This document shows, one piece after another, positions 1 to 8,832 of a DNA stretch of 64,000 nt; position 1 is the first letter of the stretch; every line of letters begins with the position of its first letter. The stretch lies in assembly GCF_042665295.1 (NCBI RefSeq), contig NZ_JBHTCO010000045.1, forward strand, positions 62,001 to 126,000, given 5' to 3'. The notes beneath the pieces are model-generated. The model ran no database searches and was not told the origin of the DNA. It was given only the letters and a program-made list of their open reading frames with translations. The position numbers and the translations under genes are program-made. This DNA is from Scopulibacillus_A cellulosilyticus (GTDB lineage: Bacteria; Bacillota; Bacilli; Bacillales; Sporolactobacillaceae).

Positions 1-32
1 TATATTTGGGGTTAAATAAACTTAATAGATTA

Positions 33-61
33 TTGACAATTCCAAAATCCAAGTATATACT
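33..61 (+). promoter_or_regulatory. Sigma-A promoter of the first MFS gene
   Basis: A perfect TTGACA (33-38) is followed, after a 17 bp spacer, by TATACT (56-61). This predicts a start near 68 and a leader of about 100 nt before the MFS gene at 172. It is among the clearest vegetative promoters in the window. Confidence 0.75.
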
Positions 62-133
62 TAGAACATAATAGGTCAATATGATTCAAGGGGTTCATTG
101 CTATGTCGTATATTGACTTAAATTAATGAAAAA

Positions 134-147
134 TTAAAACGCTTACA
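134..147 (+). promoter_or_regulatory. cre site in the leader of the first MFS gene
   Basis: TTAAAACGCTTACA matches the cre consensus TGWAANCGNTNWCA at 13 of 14 positions. It lies downstream of the predicted start and 25 bp ahead of the coding region, where bound CcpA would act as a roadblock. Catabolite repression of the transporter is inferred. Confidence 0.65.
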
Positions 148-171
148 AATTTATAAAAAAGGAGGACTAGA

Positions 172-1557
172 ATGAAAAATATTAATGCTAGAATTGAACG
201 TATCCCTGATAACCGTTATAACAAAAAACTGCTTTCTCAAACTGGACTAGGGTACATATACGATACTTTAGATGGTACATTGCTGTCATTTGTCTTACCT
301 GTTGTAGCTGGTGTCTGGGCACTATCTTCACAGCAAACAGGGGTTCTTGGAAGTTCATTATTTATTGGTTACTTATTCGGCACTCTCTTTTCGGGATATC
401 TCGCTGATCGCTTTGGAAGAAAGAAAATTATCATGTTCACCCTAGTCGTCTACAGCCTTGCAACTTTATTAAGCGCTTTCGCAACAAACTGGGGATTTTT
501 CTTCTGGGCACGGGTGATAGCAGGATTCGGGACGGGCGGTGAAGCAGCAATTATTGCACCGTATCTTTCCGAATTAATATCTAGTAAATTCCGTGGACGT
601 TACACTGGTCTTTTAACTGGATTCTTTGCAATTGGTAACATTTGCGCGGGACTAGTCTCTTATTTTATTGTACCTTTATGGGACAATGGTTGGCGAGTGG
701 CAATTTTTATCAGCGCTTTGCCTATTTTTATGATTATTGTTTGGCGCCGGCATCTACCGGAATCTCCTCGCTGGCTTGAACATAAGGGACGTTACGAAGA
801 AGCAGATAAAGAAATGACCAAGATAGAAGAGCAAGCTGAAAAATACTTAAAAAGAAAGCTCCCGGAACCTGAATTTGAGAATAGCGTCGAAGTCATCCCA
901 GAGAAAACATCTATTTTAACGCTTTTCTCTAAACAATATGCAAAGCGCACGATTATGCTTTGGCTTCTCTGGTTTGCAATCATGTATGTCAATTTCGGTT
1001 TTTTGACTTGGCTGCCAACATTGCTCGTAAAACAAGGGTTTGAAATTGCTTCATCGTTTTTGTATTCAATTATCATTTATATAGCACAAGTTCCAGGTTA
1101 TTTACTAAGCGCTTTTCTCCTTGATAAAATAGGAAGGAAATTAACACTTATGATAGGCATGATCTGTGCTATTATATCTGCTTTATGCATGGGCTTTGCA
1201 TCTATTGCCTTTACAGTCGTTTTGTTTGGGGCTTGCATGTCATGCTTTATGACAATGAGTATAGGTGTTATCTATGCTTATACGCCTGAACAATTCCCAA
1301 CCGCCATTCGTACGACTGGCATGGGATCAACTTCAGGTTTTAGCCGTTTTGGCAGCATTCTCGCCCCCATCGTCATTGGTGCCATTTACCCGCTCTACGG
1401 TTTTACCGGAGTATTTATAATGCTAACAGCTGTTCTTATATGCGGCGCTTTAGTCGTTTTAGTTCTTGGTTCAGAAACTAAAAATAAATCTTTGGATGAA
1501 GTGACTGAACAAATGGAATCATCCAAGGGAGAACCCTATAAAACTAATCATCTTTAA
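172..1557 (+). CDS. MFS sugar/aromatic-acid:H+ symporter-like transporter
   Basis: A 461-residue, 12-helix major facilitator protein that should import an organic solute with protons. The TM2-TM3 loop has the family motif GYLADRFGRKK. TM4 carries RVIAGFGTGGE, and TM6 is followed by LPESPRWL, the signature shared by sugar porters and aromatic acid:H+ symporters. A charged cytoplasmic loop (about residues 205-255) separates the two halves. The start has AAAGGAGG at ideal spacing. It is a single gene with its own promoter and cre site, ending in a hairpin shared with the convergent ABC ATPase gene. The substrate cannot be read from the sequence; a sugar, sugar acid or aromatic acid is possible. 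Confidence 0.85.
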   Translation: MKNINARIERIPDNRYNKKLLSQTGLGYIYDTLDGTLLSFVLPVVAGVWALSSQQTGVLGSSLFIGYLFGTLFSGYLADRFGRKKIIMFTLVVYSLATLLSAFATNWGFFFWARVIAGFGTGGEAAIIAPYLSELISSKFRGRYTGLLTGFFAIGNICAGLVSYFIVPLWDNGWRVAIFISALPIFMIIVWRRHLPESPRWLEHKGRYEEADKEMTKIEEQAEKYLKRKLPEPEFENSVEVIPEKTSILTLFSKQYAKRTIMLWLLWFAIMYVNFGFLTWLPTLLVKQGFEIASSFLYSIIIYIAQVPGYLLSAFLLDKIGRKLTLMIGMICAIISALCMGFASIAFTVVLFGACMSCFMTMSIGVIYAYTPEQFPTAIRTTGMGSTSGFSRFGSILAPIVIGAIYPLYGFTGVFIMLTAVLICGALVVLVLGSETKNKSLDEVTEQMESSKGEPYKTNHL

Positions 1558-1603
1558 TAGTTTTTAATACTATAAACCATAAACTTTGCTTCCTTTTATT
1601 ATA

Positions 1604-1634
1604 AAAAACTCCTCTATCTGATAGAGGAGTTTTT
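1604..1634. terminator. Bidirectional terminator between MFS and ABC ATPase genes
   Basis: Perfect stem ACTCCTCTAT / ATAGAGGAGT with a 3-nt loop, flanked by an A-run on the left and a T-run on the right, so it can work for both convergent genes. Confidence 0.85.
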
Positions 1635-1645
1635 ATAAATACCTA

Positions 1646-2419
1646 TTATTTCAAAGAAAGCACCATCCGCTCTCTCTTACGCTCAACTTCTAAAGGGGTT
1701 TCAAAAAAGTCCGTCAATTCTTGTTCAGTTAAAACATCGGATGTTTGCCCGGCTCTAAACACTTCGCCTTGTTTGAGCAGCAATGTGTGACTGAAGCATG
1801 GCAAAATTTCTTCAACATGGTGAGTCACATAGATGAGTGTCGGTGCATCCGGCTGGTTTGCTATTTTATCTATCATTGATAAAAGTTGCTCCCTGGCAAA
1901 GATATCAAGGCCTGTACATGGTTCATCTAAAATTAAAAGTTTTGGTGATGCCATGAGTGCTCTTGCTATTAAAATCTTTTGCCGCTCGCCTTGAGATAAT
2001 GTTTCATATCTGCGGTAACGGAATTGTTCACATCCCAAGTTTTTTAATATTTTCTCGACTTTTTCGATATCACTTTCCTCTGGTTGCTGATAAAGACCGA
2101 TTGAAGCGAATTTTCCGCTTAAAATAATATCCTCAACGGTATCATGGCCGTACAGCCTCTGCTGCAATGATGAGCTTACCCAACCGATCAATTTGCGAAG
2201 CTCCGGTAAAGGCGATTTGCCAAACTCGTAGCCTAGTACCGTTACATCTCCTTTTGTCGGAAACATATAGCCGTTAATCAAATTTAATAGTGCTGTTTTC
2301 CCAGCTCCATTCAGACCTAAAAGACACCAATGCTCCCCTTTCTCCACTTGCCAAGAGACATCTTTTAAGATTGTTTTGTCGTCACGCTGCCATGTCACAT
2401 TTTTTATGTCGATGATCAT
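1646..2419 (-). CDS. ylmA: ABC transporter ATP-binding protein, YlmA-like
   Basis: A 257-residue ABC ATPase. Walker A is GLNGAGKT (about residues 35-42), the signature is LSQGER rather than LSGGQ, and Walker B is LLILDEPCTG, with the switch histidine in VTHH. The stretch IGWVSSSLQQRL and the following FASIGLY are characteristic, from memory, of B. subtilis YlmA, a family related to molybdate-type and photorepair (PhrA-like) ATPases. No permease gene is nearby, so it is an orphan ATPase here; its partner and substrate are unknown. Start ATG is preceded by GGGAAG. Confidence 0.85.
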   Translation of the reverse strand: MIIDIKNVTWQRDDKTILKDVSWQVEKGEHWCLLGLNGAGKTALLNLINGYMFPTKGDVTVLGYEFGKSPLPELRKLIGWVSSSLQQRLYGHDTVEDIILSGKFASIGLYQQPEESDIEKVEKILKNLGCEQFRYRRYETLSQGERQKILIARALMASPKLLILDEPCTGLDIFAREQLLSMIDKIANQPDAPTLIYVTHHVEEILPCFSHTLLLKQGEVFRAGQTSDVLTEQELTDFFETPLEVERKRERMVLSLK

Positions 2420-2535
2420 GCTAAAGCTTCCCTTCTTCTTAACTATTAGTATATATTTTTTAAAATATATTGATTATTTGTTACTAGTATCATAGCAAAA
2501 TGAAGGGGTAATTGTCTAAAAGACTCTAAATAGAT

Positions 2536-2628
2536 TTATCCACCGCCAATGTTCACGGATAAAGATGACTGTCTCGGAAAACCGCTTGCTAAATCACCAA
2601 TATCACTTGTCGTTCCGCCAAGTTCATT
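2536..2628 (-). pseudogene. Possible C-terminal gene fragment, unidentified
   Basis: Reading leftwards, a 31-codon open stretch with no start codon encodes a Gly/Ser-rich tail containing LGGTTSDIGDLASG and ending IGGG before TAA. It lies in the 385 bp gap before guaC and looks like the end of a lost gene, but the parent family was not recognised. Chance openness cannot be excluded at this length. Confidence 0.2.
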
Positions 2629-2713
2629 CTAACTTGGTTTAAATGGCTTTGCAGTTATCTGAGGTGAAATATATTACACCGTTACAGAAACAATTTATAA
2701 ATATTATAAAAAT

Positions 2714-2742
2714 TTGACATACTAATAAAAATAATGTACATT
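2714..2742 (+). promoter_or_regulatory. guaC promoter
   Basis: Perfect TTGACA (2714-2719), 17 bp spacer, TACATT (2737-2742). The predicted start lies about 55 bp before the guaC ATG and directly abuts the PurBox pair. Confidence 0.65.
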
Positions 2743-2746
2743 AACT

Positions 2747-2791
2747 AATGGCGAACATTTTCAGTTTAATATAAATAAAATATTCGTATTT
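2747..2791 (+). promoter_or_regulatory. Paired PurBoxes (PurR operator) before guaC
   Basis: The first box (2747-2760) contains CGAACATT. The second (2778-2791) is its inverted partner with TATTCG. Each matches the Bacillus PurBox consensus AWWWCCGAACWWTT with two or three mismatches, and the 17 bp between the boxes is the spacing known for PurR operators. guaC belongs to the PurR regulon in B. subtilis. Regulation by PurR/PRPP is therefore likely. Confidence 0.6.
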
Positions 2792-2804
2792 AGAGGTGTA
2801 AACC

Positions 2805-3788
2805 ATGGAAAATGTGTTTGATTATGAAGATATACAACTGATTCCGGCAAAATGCATCGTAAACAGCCGCTCTGAATGTGATACAACAATAAACTTTGGA
2901 GGACGCCAGTTTAAATTACCTGTCGTTCCCGCAAATATGCAGACGATCATTGATGAAAAGATTGCTATTTACTTAGCGGAAAATGGTTACTTCTATATCA
3001 TGCATCGTTTTCATCCTGAAAAACGTGCATCTTTTATTAAAGACATGAAAGCACGCGGATTATTTGCATCAATTAGTGTTGGTGTTAAAGAAGATGAATA
3101 TCAATTCATAAAACAATTATCAGATGAAAATCTCACACCGGAATACATTACGATCGATATCGCACATGGCCATTCCAATGCAGTGATAGAAATGATCCAG
3201 TATATTAAAAAACACTTACCGGATAGTTTTGTCATTGCAGGAAATGTCGGAACTCCGGAAGCAGTAAGAGAATTGGAACATGCCGGAGCTGATGCGACAA
3301 AAGTGGGCATCGGACCAGGCAAGGTATGCATCACCAAAATTAAAACTGGGTTTGGAACAGGCGGTTGGCAATTAGCTGCGCTGCGTTGGTGTGCAAAGGC
3401 TGCAAGCAAACCAATCATTGCAGACGGCGGTATTCGTACACACGGAGATATTGCAAAATCAATTAGATTCGGCGCTTCTATGGTCATGATTGGTTCATTA
3501 TTTGCCGGACACGAAGAATCTCCGGGAGAAACCGTTGAAAAAGATGGAAAAACCTATAAAGAATACTTTGGTTCAGCCTCCGAATTCCAAAAAGGCGAAA
3601 GAAAAAATGTCGAAGGCAAAAAAATGTATGTGGAACACAAAGGTTCTTTAAAAGATACCTTAATAGAAATGGAACAAGACCTGCAATCCTCTATCTCTTA
3701 TGCGGGTGGAAACCAGTTAGAAGCCATCCGTAACGTGGATTATGTTATTGTGAAGAATTCAATTTTCAACGGTGATAAAGTATACTAA
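2805..3788 (+). CDS. guaC: GMP reductase
   Basis: A 327-residue TIM-barrel enzyme of the IMP dehydrogenase/GMP reductase family, which converts GMP to IMP with NADPH and so links guanine and adenine nucleotide salvage. The length fits the short GuaC class, which lacks the CBS domains of GuaB. The catalytic loop is visible as GPGKVCITKIKTGFGTGG, with the catalytic Cys near residue 175, and the phosphate-binding region reads ADGGIRTHGDI. The start has AGAGGTG upstream. It stands alone behind a PurBox pair and ends in a strong terminator. Confidence 0.95.
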   Translation: MENVFDYEDIQLIPAKCIVNSRSECDTTINFGGRQFKLPVVPANMQTIIDEKIAIYLAENGYFYIMHRFHPEKRASFIKDMKARGLFASISVGVKEDEYQFIKQLSDENLTPEYITIDIAHGHSNAVIEMIQYIKKHLPDSFVIAGNVGTPEAVRELEHAGADATKVGIGPGKVCITKIKTGFGTGGWQLAALRWCAKAASKPIIADGGIRTHGDIAKSIRFGASMVMIGSLFAGHEESPGETVEKDGKTYKEYFGSASEFQKGERKNVEGKKMYVEHKGSLKDTLIEMEQDLQSSISYAGGNQLEAIRNVDYVIVKNSIFNGDKVY

Positions 3789-3806
3789 TGGCTTCAAATA
3801 TATTAA

Positions 3807-3840
3807 GGAGAGCAAGTACTTTTTGTATTTGCTCTCCTTT
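3807..3840 (+). terminator. guaC terminator
   Basis: Stem GGAGAGCAA / TTGCTCTCC with a 13-nt loop, followed by T-rich sequence. It begins 18 bp after the guaC stop. Confidence 0.85.
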
Positions 3841-3991
3841 GCATTTTTCATTTTGAAAAAGCGCCAAGGACACTATTTGCATTTCCAACATGCACACGTA
3901 AAGGCAGATAAAGTCTTTTTACAGAGGGAAATTTTGATTTCGTGTAACCAATATTCGGCCTCTTATCATTTAAAATATCTCTATCTATTCA

Positions 3992-5623
3992 TCAATACGT
4001 TTTTGCTTCTTCAAAAGTATGTTCACTGTCATAGACGACTTGACCATCAGAAATTGTAAGCTTCACTTTTGTTTCCAGTATTTCTTCAGGACGAACTTCA
4101 AAAAGATTTCTATCTAAAACAACAATGTCCGCCAGCTTTCCAGCTTCCAAAGTGCCCAATTCATTCTCTCTAAATGTTCCATAAGCAGGGCTTTTCGTAT
4201 AATCTTTCAATGCTTCGGCCAGTGAAATACATTCATGAACATGCCATGGCCGTCCATCACTTGAAATCCTTGTCACAGCCCGGTAAATTTCCAGCATTGG
4301 GTTTAAAGCGGCAACAGGAAAATCAGTGCCGAGCCCGACTGTTACCCCTGTGCTTTTTAATGTATTAATCGGAAAGACAAACGGTTCTTTTTCCTTGCCG
4401 ATACGTGCAGTATATGTTTTCCTTTCGCTTTGAGCCATAAGTTCCGGCTGCATGGAAGCGAGTACACCCAATTCGCTGAACCGCGGAATGTCATCTTCTT
4501 GAATAATCTCCACGTGCTCGATGGTATGTCTCGAGTCCCTTTTTCCATTCGCTTTTTGCGCTTCTTCAAAGGCATCAAGAGCCAAACGGACCGCCCCGTC
4601 ACCTATCGCATGGAAACGGATGCGAAATCCTTCTTTATCCGCTTCAACGACTTTTTTCTTAATTTCTTCTGGTGTATAAACCAATTCTCCCGAAGTTTCC
4701 GGATCATCCGCATAAGGGCCGACAAGATAAGCAGTACGGCTCGTGATGACCCCGTCAATAAACCCTTTCAAGCCTGAAAATTGAAGTTTATCAGATGCAT
4801 AGTCTTTACGATATTGTTTGAGTCTTTCCATCTCAAAATCAATAGAAGGGAAAATATGAACTCGGGTTGTTAATTGGCCTTTTTCATCAAATTCTTTAAA
4901 CAGCTCATAATACTTTTCATTATTATCGCCGTACATATCATTGACCGATGTCACGCCGACACTGGCAGAAAGCTTCAGGAACTTCTCCATTAATTCTTTT
5001 TCCTTGTCTTTTGAAAAATCATAAGCCTTTTGGTCAACCAATCTCGTTGCTTTTTCGTATAATATACCAGTTGGTTCACCATTATCATCTTTGTTAATAA
5101 ATCCATAAGGCGGATTTTCAGTATCTCTATCAATATTGCAATATGCCAATGTTTTACTATTCACCCATGCATAATGCATTTCCGCATGATAGAGCAAAAC
5201 GAGTCGATCCGGAATGACTCGATCCAATGAGGATTTGTCCGGCAACTGTTTGCCTTCCCAGTAGCCGGCATCCCAGCCGACCCCTATAATCCATTCTTCA
5301 TCCGGACGTTCATCCGCATACTGCTTCACCATTTGCACAGCCTCTTCCTCCGACCTTGCTTCTGAAAGATTGACACCATTCTCTAATATCGTGCCCATGA
5401 TCAGATGGAGATGAAAGTCATGAAAGCCCGGCACAATCAATTGATCAGCATAGTCATAGATTTTCGTATCCGGACCTTTAAACACCTCAACTTCTTCCTT
5501 TGTACCAACTGCTGCAATTTTGTTATCAACAATGGCAATAGATGCCGGGATTGGCTTATCCCCCGCACCGGTAAATACAGCGTTGCTTGACAAAATAATA
5601 TCAGCTTGATTTGTATGACTCAT
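3992..5623 (-). CDS. Amidohydrolase family 3 (YtcJ-like) metallohydrolase
   Basis: A 543-residue metal-dependent hydrolase of the amidohydrolase superfamily, YtcJ/N-substituted formamide deformylase subfamily, cleaving a C-N bond of an unknown substrate. The first metal motif is PGFHDFHLHL (HxH, about residues 67-71). The long insertion domain typical of the subfamily follows. Later ligands appear in IRFHAIGDGA and SRHTIEHVE, and the last catalytic Asp in GLGTDFPV. It starts 31 bp downstream of an amino-acid permease gene on the same strand, so the pair probably imports and hydrolyses one amide or amino-acid derivative. Confidence 0.85.
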   Translation of the reverse strand: MSHTNQADIILSSNAVFTGAGDKPIPASIAIVDNKIAAVGTKEEVEVFKGPDTKIYDYADQLIVPGFHDFHLHLIMGTILENGVNLSEARSEEEAVQMVKQYADERPDEEWIIGVGWDAGYWEGKQLPDKSSLDRVIPDRLVLLYHAEMHYAWVNSKTLAYCNIDRDTENPPYGFINKDDNGEPTGILYEKATRLVDQKAYDFSKDKEKELMEKFLKLSASVGVTSVNDMYGDNNEKYYELFKEFDEKGQLTTRVHIFPSIDFEMERLKQYRKDYASDKLQFSGLKGFIDGVITSRTAYLVGPYADDPETSGELVYTPEEIKKKVVEADKEGFRIRFHAIGDGAVRLALDAFEEAQKANGKRDSRHTIEHVEIIQEDDIPRFSELGVLASMQPELMAQSERKTYTARIGKEKEPFVFPINTLKSTGVTVGLGTDFPVAALNPMLEIYRAVTRISSDGRPWHVHECISLAEALKDYTKSPAYGTFRENELGTLEAGKLADIVVLDRNLFEVRPEEILETKVKLTISDGQVVYDSEHTFEEAKTY

Positions 5624-5654
5624 AAAAGAATTCCCCCGATTTTTAGTGTTATCA

Positions 5655-7001
5655 TCATGCTTCAGTATCTAAAAAGACATCTGAAGGCGATTGTTTAAAC
5701 ATTTTTGTCTGTTTCAAAAGATAAATGAAACCAATAATAAGCCAAACGCCTCCTAAGACCAATGAAAACTTACCTAGGTTTAACCATAATGCAAAAATAA
5801 GAACCGCCCCTATCAAGGGAAGAACGAGATATTTGATTGATCCTTTAAGTGAACGCTCCTTATTTTTAATAAAATAATGGGTAATAACAGAGATATTGAC
5901 AAAAATAAACGCGAAAAACGCACCGAAGTTAATGAGAGATGTTGCGAAATTCAAATTAAATAACATCGATGAAAGTGCGACGGCACCAACAATTAAAATA
6001 TTAAAAACAGGCGTATGAAATTTTGGGGATATGTATCCAAACAGCTTCTTAGGAAGAATATTTTCTCTTCCCATCGCATACATAATCCGGGATGCACTGG
6101 AGCCTGACGCGATGGCTGAGGTAACGCTTGCCACAATCCCCATAGCAACAAAAACTGATTTTAGAAACATGCCGCCGATTAAATAAAAAATCTTATATTG
6201 GACAGATTGCGGATCAGAAAATGAGCTGATATTCGGATAGACTATTTGTAATAAATAGGTTGCTATAACATAGATAACACTTCCGATGATCGGAATTAAA
6301 TAAATAGCCTTAGGAAGTGTTTTAGTAGGATTTTTCGTCTCCTCCGATAAAGCTGTAACAGCATCAAACCCCAAATAGGTAAAACATAAGACTGGAATAA
6401 CCCCGGCTAAAGCCGAAAATTTTACGTTGTGGTCATAAAAAGGCAAGATCGAAAAGGATGTTCCTCCTCCATCTCCATGCAGCAAATACTTTAAGGCAAA
6501 AAAGACAAAGAGAATAAACGACAGCATTTGCAGAAGAAAGACATAAGTATTAAAATTCGCAGCAAATTTAATACCAAGGATATTGATTGTTGTGATAACG
6601 ATTACAAAAATAATAATCCAAACAAACATTGGAACAGCCGGAAAATACGCTTTTAATGAAATGCTTAAAAGTAAAGAGCTTATCATAGGACTTAGCATAT
6701 AATCCAGCAATATTGCCCAGCCAACCAAGAATCCTAAATAAGGATTAATGGCTTTTTGAGTAAATGTATAAGCCGCTCCCGCTGAAGGAAATGCTTTTAC
6801 CAACTGCGCGTAACTGTACGCTGTAAAAAGCATGACAAATAAAGCTGCAATATAACCCGCAGCAATCATCCCTTTACTTTCAAAGGCAGCAACACCATAT
6901 GTCCCGAACACAGTCCCAGGCGCCATAAAGGCAAGTCCAAAAAACACCACATGGCTTAAACTCAACGATCTTTTAAGTTTCCCCTGTTTTTCATTGTTCA
7001 A
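5655..7001 (-). CDS. APC-family amino acid permease
   Basis: A 448-residue, 12-helix amino acid/polyamine/organocation permease. TM1 carries FFGLAFMAPGTVFGTYG, matching the unwound substrate-binding helix of this superfamily. GFDAVTALSEETKNP after TM6 is the conserved cytoplasmic motif. The start follows AAAGGGGGCGG. It is first in a two-gene operon with the amidohydrolase. The substrate is not identifiable; an amino acid or amide-linked derivative hydrolysed by the neighbour is inferred. Confidence 0.85.
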   Translation of the reverse strand: MNNEKQGKLKRSLSLSHVVFFGLAFMAPGTVFGTYGVAAFESKGMIAAGYIAALFVMLFTAYSYAQLVKAFPSAGAAYTFTQKAINPYLGFLVGWAILLDYMLSPMISSLLLSISLKAYFPAVPMFVWIIIFVIVITTINILGIKFAANFNTYVFLLQMLSFILFVFFALKYLLHGDGGGTSFSILPFYDHNVKFSALAGVIPVLCFTYLGFDAVTALSEETKNPTKTLPKAIYLIPIIGSVIYVIATYLLQIVYPNISSFSDPQSVQYKIFYLIGGMFLKSVFVAMGIVASVTSAIASGSSASRIMYAMGRENILPKKLFGYISPKFHTPVFNILIVGAVALSSMLFNLNFATSLINFGAFFAFIFVNISVITHYFIKNKERSLKGSIKYLVLPLIGAVLIFALWLNLGKFSLVLGGVWLIIGFIYLLKQTKMFKQSPSDVFLDTEA

Positions 7002-7240
7002 TTTAACCGCCCCCTTTTTCCGATATTAAAACAGCAGCATCAATTGTCTTGTTTCTATGCCCCCTCTTTCTATTTTAAAAAATAAAAATAAATGTTTCTA
7101 TTCACTACTATGCAAAAATTATGCCAAATCACGTAATTGTCAAACATATCTATAAATATTAATTTCTTAATTATATCGTATATCGATTTATGACCTTTTG
7201 CATATTTTATTCATTTTTGACTAAAAGCTGTTAAATGCTG

Positions 7241-7279
7241 ATTAAAAAACTCTCTCACCATAATCAAAGTGAAAGAGTT
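7241..7279 (-). terminator. Leftward terminator without an evident gene
   Basis: Hairpin arms AACTCTCTCAC (7248-7258) and GTGAAAGAGTT (7269-7279) pair with one mismatch. On the minus strand they are followed by TTTTTT. No minus-strand gene lies just to the right, and the next leftward gene has its own terminator at 7891-7916. Confidence 0.5.
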
Positions 7280-7329
7280 ATACAACACATTTATATAAAG
7301 CTTTAAAATTTAATTTTAATATTTAAAAA

Positions 7330-7717
7330 AAGGCAAGGGTACTGCTGATGATAAAAAGGGGACAAAATGTACGGAGAACTTTCTATTTTAGAAAGCTGGT
7401 GTAACTTTTTAGCATATGATGCGTCAAGTTATCTGTTTCTATTATTGCAATGGGGATTATGTTTTATATAAGATATGCTTGGATTAGGAAAAGACCGATA
7501 TGCCGTAAAGCTGATTATCAAAAAATTCAATAAGGGGTTAAAAATCCTTATTTGAAATAAACTAAACCTTAAATTATAAAACATTAGCCTAATTGCTTTT
7601 ACACGTTATGAGATGGAATTTTAATCAAAAGAAGAAGTGGTAAATTATGCAGAACCATCAAACGAGGGTATAAGTACTGATGACCATTTTACGGATTCGG
7701 AATAAGTCCCTTGCCTT
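7330..7717. mobile_element. MITE-like or decayed element bounded by inverted repeats
   Basis: AAGGCAAGGGTACT at 7330 and AGTCCCTTGCCTT at 7705 are inverted copies differing by one inserted base, enclosing about 390 bp. Inside are only short open frames: a 34-codon frame from ATG 7366 with AAAAGGGG ahead of it, and a 26-codon frame near 7474. No target-site duplication is obvious. This is most of the 920 bp gap between the permease (start at 7001) and the hypothetical at 7922. A decayed insertion is a guess from the repeat geometry. Confidence 0.3.
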
Positions 7718-7890
7718 GAATAAACACGATTAATTTTAATGTCAAAGTGTTTTACATAATTCGTAAATATTTCATAAATGATTATACTCTATAACAAGTC
7801 ATTTTGTGAAGGATTTTTTTGCAGATTAATGAAAAATTTTGAAAAAGATAGTCAAAAAGGCTTGGTATTTGTATACTACATTCACTGCTG

Positions 7891-7916
7891 AAAAATCGGA
7901 GAGGAAAATCCCCTCC
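7891..7916 (-). terminator. Terminator of the 92-residue hypothetical gene
   Basis: On the minus strand, GGAGGGGA-TTT-TCCTCTCC is followed by GATTTTTC, directly after the stop of the gene at 7922. Confidence 0.8.
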
Positions 7917-7921
7917 TTTAA

Positions 7922-8200
7922 TTAACGAAGATCCTGATTATTAATTGAAATTGGCGAACCGGTTGAAGTATGCTGATTAATCCAATCGAGTGATCCTTTT
8001 GAAACTGACTGCCAGTCAGGGATTTGTTCCTTATGCTGCTCTACCCAGCCCATGCAGTATTGCGGATCAATATTATTTTCTTGGCATTGTGTTAAGAATG
8101 ACTGAATGGATTTTTCCGTACAATTTTGCCAAGATCCGCAAGTATCATTCCATATGTCCTCAATGATTGTTTGTGAAGAATGATTGTTTTCAATAGGCAC
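7922..8200 (-). CDS. Hypothetical small soluble protein (92 residues)
   Basis: Not recognised. The start is set at GTG 8198-8200 because AGAAGGAGCG lies nine bases before it; a longer upstream frame would translate that Shine-Dalgarno sequence. The protein is polar, rich in Gln, Asn, Ser and Trp, has two closely spaced Cys in DTCGSWQNC and another in QYCMGW, and shows no signal peptide or membrane segment. It has a clear terminator. It lies in a row of small minus-strand genes (to 8832), probably separately transcribed. Confidence 0.6.
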   Translation of the reverse strand: MPIENNHSSQTIIEDIWNDTCGSWQNCTEKSIQSFLTQCQENNIDPQYCMGWVEQHKEQIPDWQSVSKGSLDWINQHTSTGSPISINNQDLR

Positions 8201-8291
8201 AATAAATCGCTCCTTCTGTAAGGATAATCTAAACATTGACGTCATTTAGTATGTACTGTACATTTTCTGCCATTCATAACAAATGACCTTG

Positions 8292-8444
8292 CTATTTTTC
8301 CACTCGAAATTCCTCGTCAACCATTTTCTTTGCATCATCGATAATCGCATTCTCTTGAATGTCATGCATCACTTTTTTGTGAAGCTCTTTTTCTATTGCG
8401 TTTTCATTCTCATGATTCTTTTGTCTTGAAGTCTTATCGGACAT
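8292..8444 (-). CDS. Hypothetical 50-residue charged protein
   Basis: A short frame starting ATG at 8444 with GAGAGGGG ahead, ending TAG at 8292. The product is very hydrophilic and probably helical, with many Glu, Lys, Asn and Asp residues, beginning MSDKTSRQKNHENEN and ending FRVEK. There is no signal peptide or membrane segment. The good ribosome binding site and gene-like composition argue for it being real. Family not recognised; small acidic/basic proteins of this type are common in spore formers, but no function is claimed. Confidence 0.5.
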   Translation of the reverse strand: MSDKTSRQKNHENENAIEKELHKKVMHDIQENAIIDDAKKMVDEEFRVEK

Positions 8445-8520
8445 ATTAGCAGCCCCTCTCAAATTTCATTTATAAAAAAATATTTTATTACCATATCCTA
8501 TAGGAATTCCGTTTTTCTAC

Positions 8521-8832
8521 TCAATGGGTACGGTGGTTAATGGATTCAAATACTTCATCAAGTGTTTTGAACCCTTTCCGCTCTTTACCATTTTCTCCTT
8601 GGATTGTCCAAGTTTGCTCAGCAACAGCAAGTTCGTTCTTATCGTTTTTGATAAACGGCATATTGATCATATAAACCTTGCCATCCTTCTTAACCGTATA
8701 GCCTATATAATAATTTTCCCCTTCACCTTCCTCTTCATAAATGCCAACATGGTCAATATCGAACCTGATCATAACGTTCTCCAGGTCAGCGCTCATATGA
8801 TTTAAAATTGTTTCTCTTGATATATATTCCAT
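8521..8832 (-). CDS. DUF5634-like small protein, copy 1
   Basis: A 103-residue soluble protein, from memory of the DUF5634 family restricted to Bacillaceae; function unknown. The core YEEEGEGENYYIGYTVKKDG is followed by KVYMINMPFIKNDKNELA. It is about two-thirds identical to the product of 26303-26608, so the window holds two diverged copies. There are no catalytic motifs, signal peptide or membrane helix. The start follows CAGGAGTT. Confidence 0.75.
   Translation of the reverse strand: MEYISRETILNHMSADLENVMIRFDIDHVGIYEEEGEGENYYIGYTVKKDGKVYMINMPFIKNDKNELAVAEQTWTIQGENGKERKGFKTLDEVFESINHRTH

Noticed and set aside
3772..4059. Plus-strand 95-codon gene after guaC
   Set aside because: It overlaps the end of guaC, reads through the guaC terminator and enters the opposite-strand amidohydrolase gene.
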